DNA of 64,000 bases, from positions 111,001-175,000 of the forward strand of contig JBAKBP010000778.1 in the NCBI GenBank assembly GCA_037953745.1. Direction: 5' to 3'. Position numbers and translations under genes: made by a program. The notes beneath the pieces are model-generated. The model was not told the DNA's origin. It did no database searches and worked only from the letters and a program-made list of their open reading frames with translations. The stretch is from Lithodes maja. Its lineage: Eukaryota > Arthropoda > Malacostraca > Decapoda > Lithodidae. Below, in pieces: positions 1 to 10,539 of the stretch; positions within the stretch are counted from its first letter, which is position 1, and each line of letters starts with the position of its first letter.

Positions 1-3000
1 TTCCAAGCCCTCGGAATCAGTCTGCAGTAACACTGCCCCGGCACCCACACCGCTGGCATCAGTCGCCAGCTGAAAACTCCTGGAGAAGTCTGGGGCTCTC
101 AAAATCGGATGTGTACACAGCAGGTGCTTGACTAGGTCGAAAGCCCTCTGACACTCCGCAGCCCAACAGAACTTCACTGACTTCGACAGTAGATCAGTTA
201 ACGGTGCTAAGACAGTAGAGTATCCCCGGATGAAGCGCCTATAATAGCCTATCATACCTAGGAACCGCATGACCTGGCGCTTAGTGGTGGGCCTGGGAAA
301 CATATTGATAGCCTGTATCTTGCTCAGGGGGGGGCACACCCGGCCTAACCCGACCACGAAGCCAAGATACTGCACAGTAGCCTTTACAAACTCGCACTTC
401 CTCAGGTTCACCACCAGCCCAGCATCGTGCAACTTCCCAAACAGGGTCTCTAAGTGCCTTAGGTGATTTTCAAAATTGTCATCATACACTATCACGTCAT
501 CAAGGTAGACCGTGCAGTTAGGGATTTCGTCACAAATATCGTTTATCAGGTTCTGAAACGTGGCAGGTGCGTTCTTAAGCCCATAAGGCATTACGTTACA
601 TTGGTAGGTCTTGCCATCTACCACAAAACCACAAACTTGCTTAGCTCGGTCCGACAGGGGTACTTGCCAGTAGCCTTTTACAAGATCAATTTTAGTAAGG
701 TACTTTGCATTCCCTATCTTGTCCACGCTGTCGTCAACTCGAGGCAAAGGGTAAGGGTTGGTAGTGGTCAAGCCATTTAGCCTACGAAAATCTATGCAGA
801 ACCGCACCTTGCCGTCAGGTTTTGGCTGCAACGTGACGGGTGATGTCCACTTCACATAACCTTCAGTGATCATCCCTCTCTCAACCATGTACTTTAACTC
901 CTCCCGTAAAGCTGGCAACTTTACCGGGGGCACACGGTAGGGCACTGACTTGAAGGGCACATTATCACCGACGTCCACGTCGTGCGTTACCTGAGTAGTG
1001 AGACCTGGGTGTTCGGCGAAAACAGAGGGGTATGACCTGAACAGGCCTAGGACAGCAGCACCCTGGTGCTCAGGCAGGTGACTTACAGCTTGCCTAGCCT
1101 CTTGTTCAGTATTCCCCGCCCACTGTTCCGCGGAAATGACACAGTCCCAGCTATCCTCCTCAGCAGCATGACTGTCCCCACCTCCTTCTCCACCCTGGCC
1201 GCTGCAGGCCAGCACAGGGACAGTGAGAGGCTCTGAGGGGCGTCTCACATACTCTTTCATGAGGTTAACATGACATAACTGATGTTTTTTTCTACGGTCA
1301 GGTGTTGCAACGAGATAATCAAGGTCGGACAGTTTCTTAGCCACCACATACGGCCCAATAAACTTGGCAGAAAGGGGGTGTCCAGGCAAAGGTAAAAGCA
1401 ACATTACCTCCTGACCCACCGAAAACTCCCGAAGCTTCACCTTGGCGTCATACTGGTGCTTCATGACCGCCTGTGCATTAACCAAGTTATTACCTGCCGC
1501 TGCCATGCAACCTATAAGTCTCTCCCGGCTCTCAAGGATATTTTTAAGTACAGACCCCGGCTTCTCTTCGCCCTCCCAGATCTCTTTCACCATACTTAAA
1601 GGTCCTCTCACATTATGGCCAAAGACTAGTTGATTTGGACTGAACCCCAGGCTCTCTCCTGGGACTTCACGTGCAGCGAACAGAACATACGGCAGACCCA
1701 AATCCCAATCAGTGTCATGTTCTGCACAGTAACAGCGTAGCATACTCTTCAGGGTCGAGTGCCACCGCTCCAAGACTCCCTGACTCTCGGGATGGTAGGC
1801 TGACGACACTACAGAACATATACCGTGCAACTGAAGGGTTTGCTTGAACAATTTGGATGTAAAATTGCTCCCCTGGTCTGACTGCACCTCACGTGGAAAT
1901 CCATAACGGGAACAGAACAATAATAAGTTTTTAACAACTGCCTTTGCCGAGCCGTTTCTCATGGGGTATGCGTCCGGGTATCTCGTAGCCACATCCATGA
2001 TTGTCAACAGGAATTTATTGCCACTACTAGTAGGCGGGAAAGGGCCAACCAAATCTACTACAACTTTGCTGAACGGAGGCCCGGTGACAGGTATGGGAAA
2101 CAAAGGTGCCTTCGGGATTGTCTGGTTAGGCTTCCCCGTTGTCTGGCAGGTCGCACACCCAGCCACCCATGCACAGACATCAGCCTTGACCCCAGGCCAC
2201 CAGAAAAACCTGCCCAATGCCGCCAATGTTTTTGTTACCCCCAAATGACCCGCCACCGGCACATCATGCGCCAGACACAATAAGGACTCTCTATACTTAT
2301 TTGGAACAACCACCTGGTCTACTACCCTCGCACCGCCCTCCCACTTCGATTTGGGGTCTAGAAATCTGCGGTACAATATCCTGTTGAGCCTAAAGAAATC
2401 TCCCGGCTTCGCATCCCCATCTTCCTCCAACTCTATGGCACCATTGCTATAACGAGCTAGGCTAGCGTCTTGCAGCTGCTGCTCACTAATGTCCCTGGGC
2501 GTCAATGCATCAAGATGGTTTTGTAATAAGACATTACCCCGGCTAGTAGGCTCTACTGCCTTAGTGGCTCTCGCTACAGCTCTTGCCTCACGCGAAGTCT
2601 TACCCAACTCTGCCTTGTTACACACCATATCTGGGCCAGAGTCAACTCCCGTGTTTATTATAGGTCCAAGTACCGAATCACCGAGAAGTGCAGCAGAATC
2701 AATGTCCCTTTTCCTGCCCTTAGCAACCTTCTCCTGATCCTTCCTCCACTGTCCCCGAGGTTGAGTGCTAGGCTGTGCAGGAGCCGCAGAGCGAGATCGG
2801 GTTACCACACAGGCCATCTTATCCTGTTGGCACCTCCCAACCCATTCCCGATTCTCACCATCCACGTCGGCCGCCCTCTCGGCAACGACTAAGGGTGGAG
2901 TCCCGGAAGTGGGCACCGCAAAGTCGTTGCCGAGAAGAAGGTCGACGCCCTCAACTGGCAAACACTCAACGATCCCTACATCCAGCTCCCTGCACACCTC

Positions 3001-4836
3001 TCCCACTCTCAACTCCAACCTCACAAGTGGGTATGACCTCGTAGCATTTATACCCTGCACCACAACAACTCTGGCCGCATTTATCGGTTTCCCTGTGAAG
3101 TTCCTCAACAAAGTTTGCGAAGCCCCCGTATCCCTCAGCAAGTCAACCCTCCGTAGTTCACTCCCCCAGCTCACAAACCCGTGCCCCCGATGGCTACAGA
3201 AAGTGTCCCGGACAGGTGTCGAGCCTTCCGTACGCTTCTTTACCGCGTGTGCCTCAGCTGCTGACAACCTACCCCGGGCAGTTGCTGCAGCCTTCAGAGA
3301 CACACCGATACTGTGAACCAATGACACCGGCTTAGCGGGAGTGTTACTAGGGCACTCACGTGAATAATGGCCTAGCTTCTGACATTTGTAACATTTCACA
3401 TCCCCAATGGGCTTCTTCCCTTGTGCGGGCGAAGAAGGGGCCTGACCTTTAGTAAACGGGAGAGGCTTGTGTTTGTTGGTGTTATTAGGTGCAATGCTTT
3501 TAGTGTGGTTATGTGTGTCATAGGATTTGTTATTATCGAAAACTCTGGTGGGTGGGGTATAGCGCCCCTTCTGCCCTGACTCAGCCCTCTGAGCGGCACC
3601 GCAACCACGAATCAATGATAATCTGAGATCTGCCATCTTGGCAGCCTCCTCTACTGTCTTGGGACATTTTTCCTTAATGTTCAGCGTTAGATCGGTTCCA
3701 GTACATTTGTAAAACTGTTCCAGATAGAAAAGTTGCTTAATTTCCTCAGCCGACTCTGCGTGCTCGGACCGAAACCAGTTATTACATGCATCTGTTAAGT
3801 CCCGTGCGTGCTCCATAAAACTGACGTCGCTCTTCTTATTCACGCCACGGAACTTCAATCTATAAGTTTCGGGTTGCAGTTCGTAGGCCCGGAGCACAGC
3901 CTCCTTCACCAGTCCATACACTACACTCTCGTCCAGTGACAGTGCATCGTAGGCTTTCAACCCCTTACCCACTAGACGTGATGAAACTAATGCTGCCCAT
4001 TTAACCTCCGGCCAGTCATACTCACGACACTTCTTTTCGAAACGAGCAAAAAACTCAGTCACTGCTGTCTCATCAAATGCGGGTACTAACTTAATTAAAT
4101 GCGAAAGTGAGTCTGTAACCCGGTGCCCACCACCGAGATGACGCCCCGTGGTCTCTACTCTAGACTTCTCGACATCCATTTCAGCCTGGTACCTGGTTGC
4201 ATCCTGATTGGCTTGGATTCTAGCAACCTCTATGCGTTCTATACTAGCCTGTTGTATCTGAGTCTCCTGCAGCTTAATCCGTTCTATACTAGCCTGTTGT
4301 ATCCGAGTCTCCTGCAGCTTAAACTTAGCTAGTTCTAGCTGAAATAACATCTCAGGAGACAGGCCTGGGGGGGGAGAGCACAAAATGGGGGATCCACACC
4401 GAGACGTGTTTACGGGTAAGCCAGCTTGCCATTGAGAACCCTCCTGCTGCATCGTGCTAAGACTCGCTGGCTGAGGGCCCAGCTCAGGGGTAGAGTGGAA
4501 TGGAGGCTTGGAGGGAACCCCCCAAGACCCCACTACACCCACCGCCCCATCGCCATCACCCAATAAACATGCCACCAAATTCTTCTTGGGCCAACTGTCA
4601 GGACAGTCCCGCCCCAAAACCGTGGCTAAACAGCGAAGACCGTAACAATCAATAGCCTGCAGGCGCTGTTCGGTCAAAGGTGTCTGCAAAAATGCCCGGG
4701 CATCCCTCTCTCCACTTATAACACTCCCCTCCCTAAATATCTGTTGTACTTGCTGGTCACTAGGCTGTACCGTGTTATCCTCCCCCGTAAATGATGAGTC
4801 ATTAGACATAGTGCTGGTTATACAATTGCTGTTCAT
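1..4836 (-). CDS. gag-pol polyprotein, integrase before reverse transcriptase (3' end outside window)
   Basis: A single frame of 1612 codons runs from an ATG at 4836 to base 1 with no stop or frameshift that I found. The first ATG after the leader is taken as the start; a second in-frame ATG follows nine codons later. Gag includes a helical Q/E-rich region with a tandem 15-residue repeat (about residues 171-201) and a CCHC zinc knuckle with Cys482, Cys485, His490 and Cys495. The aspartic protease has DTGAS at 569-573 and DLLLGND near 632-638. Integrase follows: His857, His864, Cys894 and Cys897 zinc site, catalytic Asp928, Asp987 and Glu1023 (exact D35E spacing), and a GPY motif at 1161-1163. 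The reverse transcriptase comes next, with YLDD at 1444-1447, then RNase H beginning at Asp1593 in a DASG motif. The intact frame suggests a recent insertion. Gag and pol share one frame, so no frameshift is needed between them. Confidence 0.93.
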   Translation of the reverse strand, partial: MNSNCITSTMSNDSSFTGEDNTVQPSDQQVQQIFREGSVISGERDARAFLQTPLTEQRLQAIDCYGLRCLATVLGRDCPDSWPKKNLVACLLGDGDGAVGVVGSWGVPSKPPFHSTPELGPQPASLSTMQQEGSQWQAGLPVNTSRCGSPILCSPPPGLSPEMLFQLELAKFKLQETRIQQASIERIKLQETQIQQASIERIEVARIQANQDATRYQAEMDVEKSRVETTGRHLGGGHRVTDSLSHLIKLVPAFDETAVTEFFARFEKKCREYDWPEVKWAALVSSRLVGKGLKAYDALSLDESVVYGLVKEAVLRAYELQPETYRLKFRGVNKKSDVSFMEHARDLTDACNNWFRSEHAESAEEIKQLFYLEQFYKCTGTDLTLNIKEKCPKTVEEAAKMADLRLSLIRGCGAAQRAESGQKGRYTPPTRVFDNNKSYDTHNHTKSIAPNNTNKHKPLPFTKGQAPSSPAQGKKPIGDVKCYKCQKLGHYSRECPSNTPAKPVSLVHSIGVSLKAAATARGRLSAAEAHAVKKRTEGSTPVRDTFCSHRGHGFVSWGSELRRVDLLRDTGASQTLLRNFTGKPINAARVVVVQGINATRSYPLVRLELRVGEVCRELDVGIVECLPVEGVDLLLGNDFAVPTSGTPPLVVAERAADVDGENREWVGRCQQDKMACVVTRSRSAAPAQPSTQPRGQWRKDQEKVAKGRKRDIDSAALLGDSVLGPIINTGVDSGPDMVCNKAELGKTSREARAVARATKAVEPTSRGNVLLQNHLDALTPRDISEQQLQDASLARYSNGAIELEEDGDAKPGDFFRLNRILYRRFLDPKSKWEGGARVVDQVVVPNKYRESLLCLAHDVPVAGHLGVTKTLAALGRFFWWPGVKADVCAWVAGCATCQTTGKPNQTIPKAPLFPIPVTGPPFSKVVVDLVGPFPPTSSGNKFLLTIMDVATRYPDAYPMRNGSAKAVVKNLLLFCSRYGFPREVQSDQGSNFTSKLFKQTLQLHGICSVVSSAYHPESQGVLERWHSTLKSMLRCYCAEHDTDWDLGLPYVLFAAREVPGESLGFSPNQLVFGHNVRGPLSMVKEIWEGEEKPGSVLKNILESRERLIGCMAAAGNNLVNAQAVMKHQYDAKVKLREFSVGQEVMLLLPLPGHPLSAKFIGPYVVAKKLSDLDYLVATPDRRKKHQLCHVNLMKEYVRRPSEPLTVPVLACSGQGGEGGGDSHAAEEDSWDCVISAEQWAGNTEQEARQAVSHLPEHQGAAVLGLFRSYPSVFAEHPGLTTQVTHDVDVGDNVPFKSVPYRVPPVKLPALREELKYMVERGMITEGYVKWTSPVTLQPKPDGKVRFCIDFRRLNGLTTTNPYPLPRVDDSVDKIGNAKYLTKIDLVKGYWQVPLSDRAKQVCGFVVDGKTYQCNVMPYGLKNAPATFQNLINDICDEIPNCTVYLDDVIVYDDNFENHLRHLETLFGKLHDAGLVVNLRKCEFVKATVQYLGFVVGLGRVCPPLSKIQAINMFPRPTTKRQVMRFLGMIGYYRRFIRGYSTVLAPLTDLLSKSVKFCWAAECQRAFDLVKHLLCTHPILRAPDFSRSFQLATDASGVGAGAVLLQTDSEGLE

Positions 4837-5079
4837 AAAAAAAAAGAAGTGCTTATTACTAATTGCAGTCTCGACTCACAAAATGTTAAAGATGCTTGAA
4901 TGACTCTACTCTAGACACCCCCAACGAAACAATCTGCAAGTCCACCAATACAATAATGACACAATAAAATTCCTCCAATATGCAAGAAAATTCTAGCCAG
5001 CTCTACTAGGTAGCATAGAATAGTTCTCCAAAAAAACATGTGATAGGATACTACTGAATCTTGTGCAAGGTCGCCATTT
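4837..5079 (-). other. Untranslated leader with candidate tRNA primer-binding site
   Basis: AT-rich leader between the candidate LTR and the gag ATG. On the minus strand, TGGCGACCTTGCACAAG (5076-5060) starts with the TGG expected of a site pairing with a tRNA 3' CCA end and lies three bases from the candidate LTR edge. I cannot name the tRNA. The assignment rests on position and the TGG start only. Confidence 0.45.
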
Positions 5080-6922
5080 TGTTACGGCTGGATCGGCAAT
5101 ACATATTCGGGATTCTTGATCGTAGGACAGAAATGGCTTATGTGACAACGACACGCTCGATTCCAGTCCCAAATACTATATGCTCCAGACAACAAAAGCA
5201 CCAACGCCCTACAGAGTTATCGTCTATGGTAACGAGGTACCTTAACTCGGCGAAAGTGTACAACAGGGGTAGGCTATGAGGCTAAACTCCCTCAGACATT
5301 TATAGGTTACGTTATTACTAAAGAAATGCAATACTCAAGAAACTACGTTAATATTAAGCCTCTAATAATGTAGAATAGAAGCAGGCTAAAGGTATGACAG
5401 TGAAATGCTAAATGACAAATGTACACGCCTACTTGAAAGCGCGTGCACTAGAATAACTGTCCCCTACTAACATGCACTAGCATGTAGCATACAAGATGTT
5501 CATGATCCAGTAGATACCTAATAATACACATGGAAGGAACATAAATAGTAGTCACTTATTATAAGAATGAATCTATACTTGGAATAACTAAAAGGTTGCA
5601 GGCAACAGTACTGCGCCGGTAGCCTACTACCGCATAGGCTACTTCGCTTCTCTCACTCTGTCTCCCCTCTGAGTCCGTATGCGCCCTACGCAACAGAACT
5701 CCGGACACAGCAGCAAAACGACAGTGCAGTTAATTGATACATGAAAGTATTAATAGTGTTGTCTTGTGTGTGAGTAATGTGTATTGTAAAGTGTTACATA
5801 CATAAACTTAAAGAGAGCTGCAATGCATAGTAAAATAAAGATATCACCCACTCATCATCCTCATGTGTTCTAGCTAGCAGGCCAAGTCACAGGAACAACG
5901 AGTCCCAGCACCGAAAGCGAGAACCCAGGAAAAGACTGCAGAGAACACAAGGACAGATAAATTACGTTACTCTACTATACCGGCACTACGAGCGAGCTGT
6001 AGTCTCTGGTACTGCACTCGCTCCTGGCTCGGTAGGCAAATCAAGGCTAAGTCCTCGCCCCTCTACAGACAACTCCTGGGCATGGTCGGGCTCTTACACA
6101 TGGCACTAGTCTAGTCACAAATTGGATGATGAGCTGGGCATATAACTCGTGAACATGTAGAACGTTCACCAACTATCCTCATCAAGAAGATCGCTGTTCA
6201 CATTAACCCCTTAAATCTAATACATGTAAATATATGCTTGTCCTAAGAGTAATACGAGAGGTGAGTGCTGAAACTCCTTTAGGACCTCAAGGGAAGGTTA
6301 TGCATTTAAATAGAGAGAAGAATGAAATGAGAGTAATGTCGTCAGAGAGAAAGAGTGCAACCGTGAGAAATTGGGAGAGAGGGCAAGGGATGTTAGAATC
6401 TCAAAGGTTCTAGGCAACCTGATCATGGAACACACAGCGAGCCTCCAGGCAATGTGCAGCACGACAACATGGGCAGCCCAGGCAGCATAGGCAGGCGGCA
6501 ATGGACTACCAACCCTGTCGCACCTAGCTATAAGCGCAGGGCTGCCAACCGGTCCATACGTCTGGCAACCACACCCCCCCCCCCCCCCCCCCCCCCCCGG
6601 CAGTGTGGCGCATTGCTACCCTCTCGCTCTGAAGTCTAACTCACTCTCTCTCTCTCTCTGAATTCCTATTGTCTTATCTATCAACTTCTCTATTGATACT
6701 ACATATTAAATGGAAGGTCTCGACATGGCTTAAAACAAAACCCACCACTGGTTAGCACATGACGAGACCTTTGCAGAGATACAAAGAACATAGTTATACG
6801 TTGTCACACTCAATATAAGCAGCCAGCACGGTACAGCGGTACAGCGGTACCACACAGTGGCGGTACAGTGGAGTACCAAGGAGTACAATCAGGTTGCGTT
6901 GCCACGCACTGGGTGCGTCACA
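5080..6922 (-). repeat. Candidate 5' LTR (about 1.84 kb)
   Basis: The inner edge on the plus strand is TGTTACGG (5080), next to the candidate primer-binding site. The outer edge is placed at GCGTCACA (ends 6922), just before an AT microsatellite, because both ends then read TGTKACG inward. No coding potential was seen. The stretch holds a C run at about 6573-6598 and ordinary mixed sequence. Without the second LTR the outer limit is a guess; another TG..CA choice, for example near 6803, is possible. Confidence 0.35.
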
Positions 6923-7260
6923 ATATATATATATATATATATATTTGTTGTCTTATTTTATGAATATGTTACAGACACAATGTGTGTGAATGTATATACT
7001 GTGCAATATGTGTATGTATTATTACTATTTGTTGTTTTAACCAATATGTAAAAATCATACCTTGTATCTTTTTATGAAATAAAAATATGACCGACTGACT
7101 GTCTACCTGTCTGTTTGTCGATCTGTCTGTCTTCCCGTCGTCTTTAGGTTTCTCCGAGCTTGGTTTTATTGCCCTCGAATTCATCCACAGCTCGCTTCTC
7201 CCTCACTAGAGTTTGGGCTTAGGGTGTCTTTATTAGTTCATCTACCTTAAGTCTAGTCAC
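6923..7260. repeat. (AT)n microsatellite and unremarkable flank
   Basis: A short (AT)n run (6923-6944) followed by AT-rich DNA with degenerate TGTCTGTC repeats (about 7095-7135). No gene seen. Confidence 0.6.
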
Positions 7261-7261
7261 C

Positions 7262-7356
7262 GATAATCATGCAAAAATGCCGTGAAACAATGCGAGAAAT
7301 AACTTGCCCGTAGAAAATTGCCCGAAAAAGCGCTCGTGTGACATCGCTTATATCCA
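7262..7356. repeat. Dispersed repeat E, terminal fragment
   Basis: Ends in CGCTCGTGTGACATCGCTT. Related sequence recurs at 17850-17935 and, inverted, at 48740-48800, with a shorter match near 26115. A shared GCTCGTGTGACMCC end suggests terminal pieces of one DNA-transposon-like family. No full copy was identified. Confidence 0.45.
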
Positions 7357-7424
7357 CATCCCATCTCTAGCCAACAACAATGACACCATTAATGTCGATC
7401 ACTCATAAGTTTCCGTATTCGCCG

Positions 7425-7572
7425 GGGAAAAATCGACACCTAAATGGCACAAAAGTTCTTAGAATTGACGAAGAAATGGGGCGATAGGTCTTAAAATCGC
7501 CAAACTAATGGGTTGAACGTCTTAAAATCTCTAAACTAATATGACTAAACATGAGGGAGAAGGGGGTCCAGA
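7425..7572. mobile_element. TTAA element family A, 3' fragment
   Basis: Contains the family A signature blocks: AATCGACACCTAAATGGCAC, a GTCTTAAAATCGCCAAAC block, and a GAGGGAGAAGGGGGTCCAG block. The left half is missing. Diverged, non-coding. Confidence 0.7.
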
Positions 7573-8180
7573 AAACAAGCATTAATAACCTCCGTGCCGG
7601 AATAAATAATGCTTACCACAATTATCCAGCATAATATAATACCTTCATTATAATTCGTTTTCTCTAACTAAAACACCGTTCACCGTTTTCTCATTTACCA
7701 CTGTTTCCTTATAGATAACTTTTTATCACTTCCATTGATCAATTCCCTACGTATAGTTCGCGGAAGAACGAAGTATTCTGGCATCTTACACATCAATTTT
7801 AGATTGAATAGAAACCTGAGACCAGCAAAGATACACGTGTTGTTTAATTCATGTACAGTTTAATTGTTTCTTTATTAACTTTAACTATCTTCGAAAAACA
7901 CTGCAAGTTCATGAGAGGTGCCTATGTGTCTGCAAAACGGATGTGTAGAGCCATTAATGCATCTTTTAAATACCAGACAGCAACATACGGCGGGTTGTTG
8001 CTCTGCGCATGTCCTGAAGTACAAGTGTACCAACATGCTTGTAATTCACACTCGTCAAATCGTATACGTAATTGACATAATATGCGTTACGTCACTTTGC
8101 TAATATTATTTACTGGTGTTGATCCTATTATTCTGTTGTCACATAGTTTGGTGTTTAATTATCTTTTAATGCAGTTAGAT
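7573..8180. other. AT-rich stretch, nothing recognised
   Basis: Mixed AT-rich DNA. Short open frames here lack homology or codon-use signs of coding. Confidence 0.5.
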
Positions 8181-8392
8181 AGTTGGAGATTCGATGGGAT
8201 TGTACGGAAGTGTTGCCAGCCCTGACTCCCACTCCCTCCCGCCTCCCTCACAGCTCACTCGGCAACCACCTCCCACCCTCGCCGGCTACGTTGCAAATCG
8301 TTGTGATATTTTGCTGTGCTATTCGCGGTTGTGTGTGCGTGATTCTACAGACTTTAAGGATAACTGATAGACAATAGACACAGGAGTGAATA

Positions 8393-8481
8393 ATGGCGTG
8401 TTTCTTCCTCTTCAGCCGTGGAGTGCGGGGCGATAGGTGTGACATCGACGCGGCGCTACCCATCTCGCCGACTCCCTCAAG
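8393..8481 (+). CDS. Possible first coding exon of an unidentified host gene
   Basis: An ATG in good context (A at -3, G at +4) opens 29 codons plus two bases that begin MACFFLFSRG and end with an AAG/GTACGC donor-like junction at 8481/8482. The exon and the 200 bases before it are more GC- and CpG-rich than the surroundings, as in a promoter and 5' UTR. The peptide was not recognised and no second exon was found, so this may be chance. An open frame on the opposite strand (8248-8661) is the competing reading. Transcript data would decide. Confidence 0.28.
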
Positions 8482-8870
8482 GTACGCCATTGTTTTGCAC
8501 GCTTTATAGTACTTTGATGTTTTGATTACGCCATCGTCCTTATGTTCTTGTAACCTTAAGTGAATTACAATAGCGTAATTTGTAATGGTATTTTGATAGC
8601 GAATAATTATATTGTTGGTGATGAGGATTGTTTTGTTCTTGCTGTGACTGAAGGCAATCATATAAATGGAAGGTGCTAGATTCCCAAACGTTTGTTAATT
8701 TGTTTTATGTTGACGTATTTGTATTATTTTATGATGCACGTTCATCTTAATGTATGGTTTCTTATCAAATTATTGATATTATGGATCTTAATTTGCATAT
8801 TGAGGTATTCTTCAAGCTCCATCTATCTCGGTGGAAATAAACGTTATTATTATCATCACTACTTGGCAAT
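8482..8870. other. AT-rich stretch, nothing recognised
   Basis: Very AT-rich. It would be intron if the exon at 8393-8481 is real. No repeat family identified. Confidence 0.4.
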
Positions 8871-8879
8871 CTTATTCGC

Positions 8880-9705
8880 CACATCTTCGCCTCCTTTCCC
8901 CAAAAACCACCTGCCCACCACTCCTTCCCTCCCCGTCTCCCCCTTACTCCCTACACACATGCACCGCCGGCCCCCCCCCCCCTCCTTACCTCACCCTCAC
9001 ACCGGCTCTCTCCTCACCCTCACACGCATCTCTCTGCCTTCCACCTACTAATGCCCCACACATCCCTCTATCTCCCACCTCACCCAACACATCCCTCTGC
9101 CTCCCACCTCACCTCCACACATCCCTCTGCCTACCACCTCCCACTCACTCCAACCTCACCTCCCACCTGCTCTCATCATCCTCCTGCTTTCCTCCCTCCT
9201 TCCGTTTGTCCTTCATTCCTTCCTTCCTCCCCCCCCCCCCACATCATTCCTTCTTTCCCTTCCATCATCCCCTACTTGTTTCCACTCCCACCCTCCCCTC
9301 CCTACCTTCCCTCATTTCTACCATTCCCACCCTCCCTCCTTCCTTGCCTACCATCTCTCCTCCCTTACTTCTTATATTAACCTCCCCCCTTCCCTTCCCA
9401 TCCTGCCCAATTCCCCTCTCACCCTCCCTTCTCACTCTTCCTCCCTCCCCTCCCACCATTCCCATCCTCTTTTATTCCCCACTATCCTTCTCTCCTCCCC
9501 ATTCTCTTTCCTGCCTCCTTGCCGTCCCAGCACCCTACCTTCCTCACCCTACCTTCCCACCTTCTCCCTCCTTCCCATCCCACCTTCTACCCCCTCCTCT
9601 CAATTCCCTTTCCTTCCTCCTTGCCGTCCCACCTACCCCTCCCCACCTTCTACCCCTCCTTGCGCCCACCATCCCTTCTCCTCATCCTTTCTATCACAGG
9701 TCATA
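8880..9705. repeat. C/T-rich low-complexity tract
   Basis: About 820 bases of CCCTCC, CACCT and TTCC repeats, including degenerate units with CATCCCTCTGCCTCCCACCT near 9055-9150. Long open frames here on both strands are compositional (Pro/Ser/Leu or Gly/Arg/Glu only). Confidence 0.85.
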
Positions 9706-9712
9706 CAGGTCA

Positions 9713-9900
9713 TTAAGGGGTGAAGGAGGGGGTGGGGGGGGGGGAATTCTGGACCCATTTTCCCCTCCTGTTAGGCCCATTTAGCTTGTTTAAGATTTTA
9801 AGACATTCGCCCCACTAGTTTGGCGATTTTAAGACCTTTCGTGCCATTTAGATATCGATTGTTGTCCTGGCGAGCATGTAAATGTCTATGGACATTTTTT
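9713..9900. mobile_element. TTAA element family A, truncated (inverted)
   Basis: Starts TTAAGGGG and carries the inverted family A blocks (GGCGATTTTAAGACCTTTCG; a GCCATTTAGATATCGAT block; TCCTGGCGAGC). The distal half is lost and a G-rich expansion lies at 9725-9745. Confidence 0.7.
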
Positions 9901-10185
9901 ATTCGGCCAAACTTGTAATACTAGTGTGTTTGTAAGCTCTGAATTGTGACCATAGCATGACCTTGCTCCCCGTCTCACTAAAGTATTGGCAACTTCCTCC
10001 TTACGCTATCCTTACCCTATCGATATTCAGCCACGAGAGGTTCTGTTGTTGCTTTCTTTCCTTATCAATCCTATGTAAGACTCAAGGTACAGTCAAAAGC
10101 GTAAATGGCGGCTCACCCATTTGAATCACAAACGAGACAATACAATATTTTATTTTATATAGCCCAGATGCTTCAAAATTTGGCT

Positions 10186-10400
10186 TTAACCCCGTCTGTA
10201 CCGGCGAAGTCTATTTAATTTTATTCTAGCTATATTTAGACGATTTTGTGCAATATATGAAGGATTTGTGGTAGTAAAAATGGTTAAGCGAGATATTTCA
10301 AAGGCTGTTAGTTGCTGGAGGCCCATTTTAAATTGAAGTAAATCACCTAAAAGTAACCAGAGTAAAGTTAAAAGGACATCATCGGTACTGAAGGGGTTAA
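10186..10400. mobile_element. TTAA element family C, full length
   Basis: Begins TTAACCCCGTCTGTACCGG and ends CATCGGTACTGAAGGGGTTAA, giving imperfect inverted termini in a 215-bp element. The TTAA at each end fits a TTAA target duplication. The TTAACCC start resembles piggyBac-type ends, which is only a suggestion. Non-coding, presumably mobilised by a transposase elsewhere. Confidence 0.8.
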
Positions 10401-10539
10401 AGATTTAAAGATTGGAATGGGTGTAACTTTATTATATGCGTCTTGTGGATTACTATATTATATTTTATTATTATTTGGGATTTTGCTTGGTTTTGCCATT
10501 TTCGAGCAATGTATTTTAGTTTGCCCCCTAGGCTAACAA

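Larger units (their letters stand above)
1..6922 (-). mobile_element. Ty3/gypsy-type LTR retrotransposon with integrase upstream of RT (partial)
   Basis: Element read on the minus strand: candidate LTR (5080-6922), candidate primer-binding site (5060-5076), leader, then one gag-pol frame leaving the window at base 1. The second LTR and the end of RNase H lie outside the window, so the boundaries and target duplication cannot be confirmed. Domain sequences are Ty3/gypsy-like (CCHC gag, DTG protease, HHCC/DD35E/GPY integrase, YLDD RT), but the order is PR-INT-RT-RH rather than the usual PR-RT-RH-INT. Gmr1-type elements, first described from deuterostomes, have that order. Confidence 0.9.

Noticed and set aside
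8248..8661. 137-codon minus-strand frame
   Set aside because: No recognisable domain, low-complexity ends, and no start context or conservation evidence.
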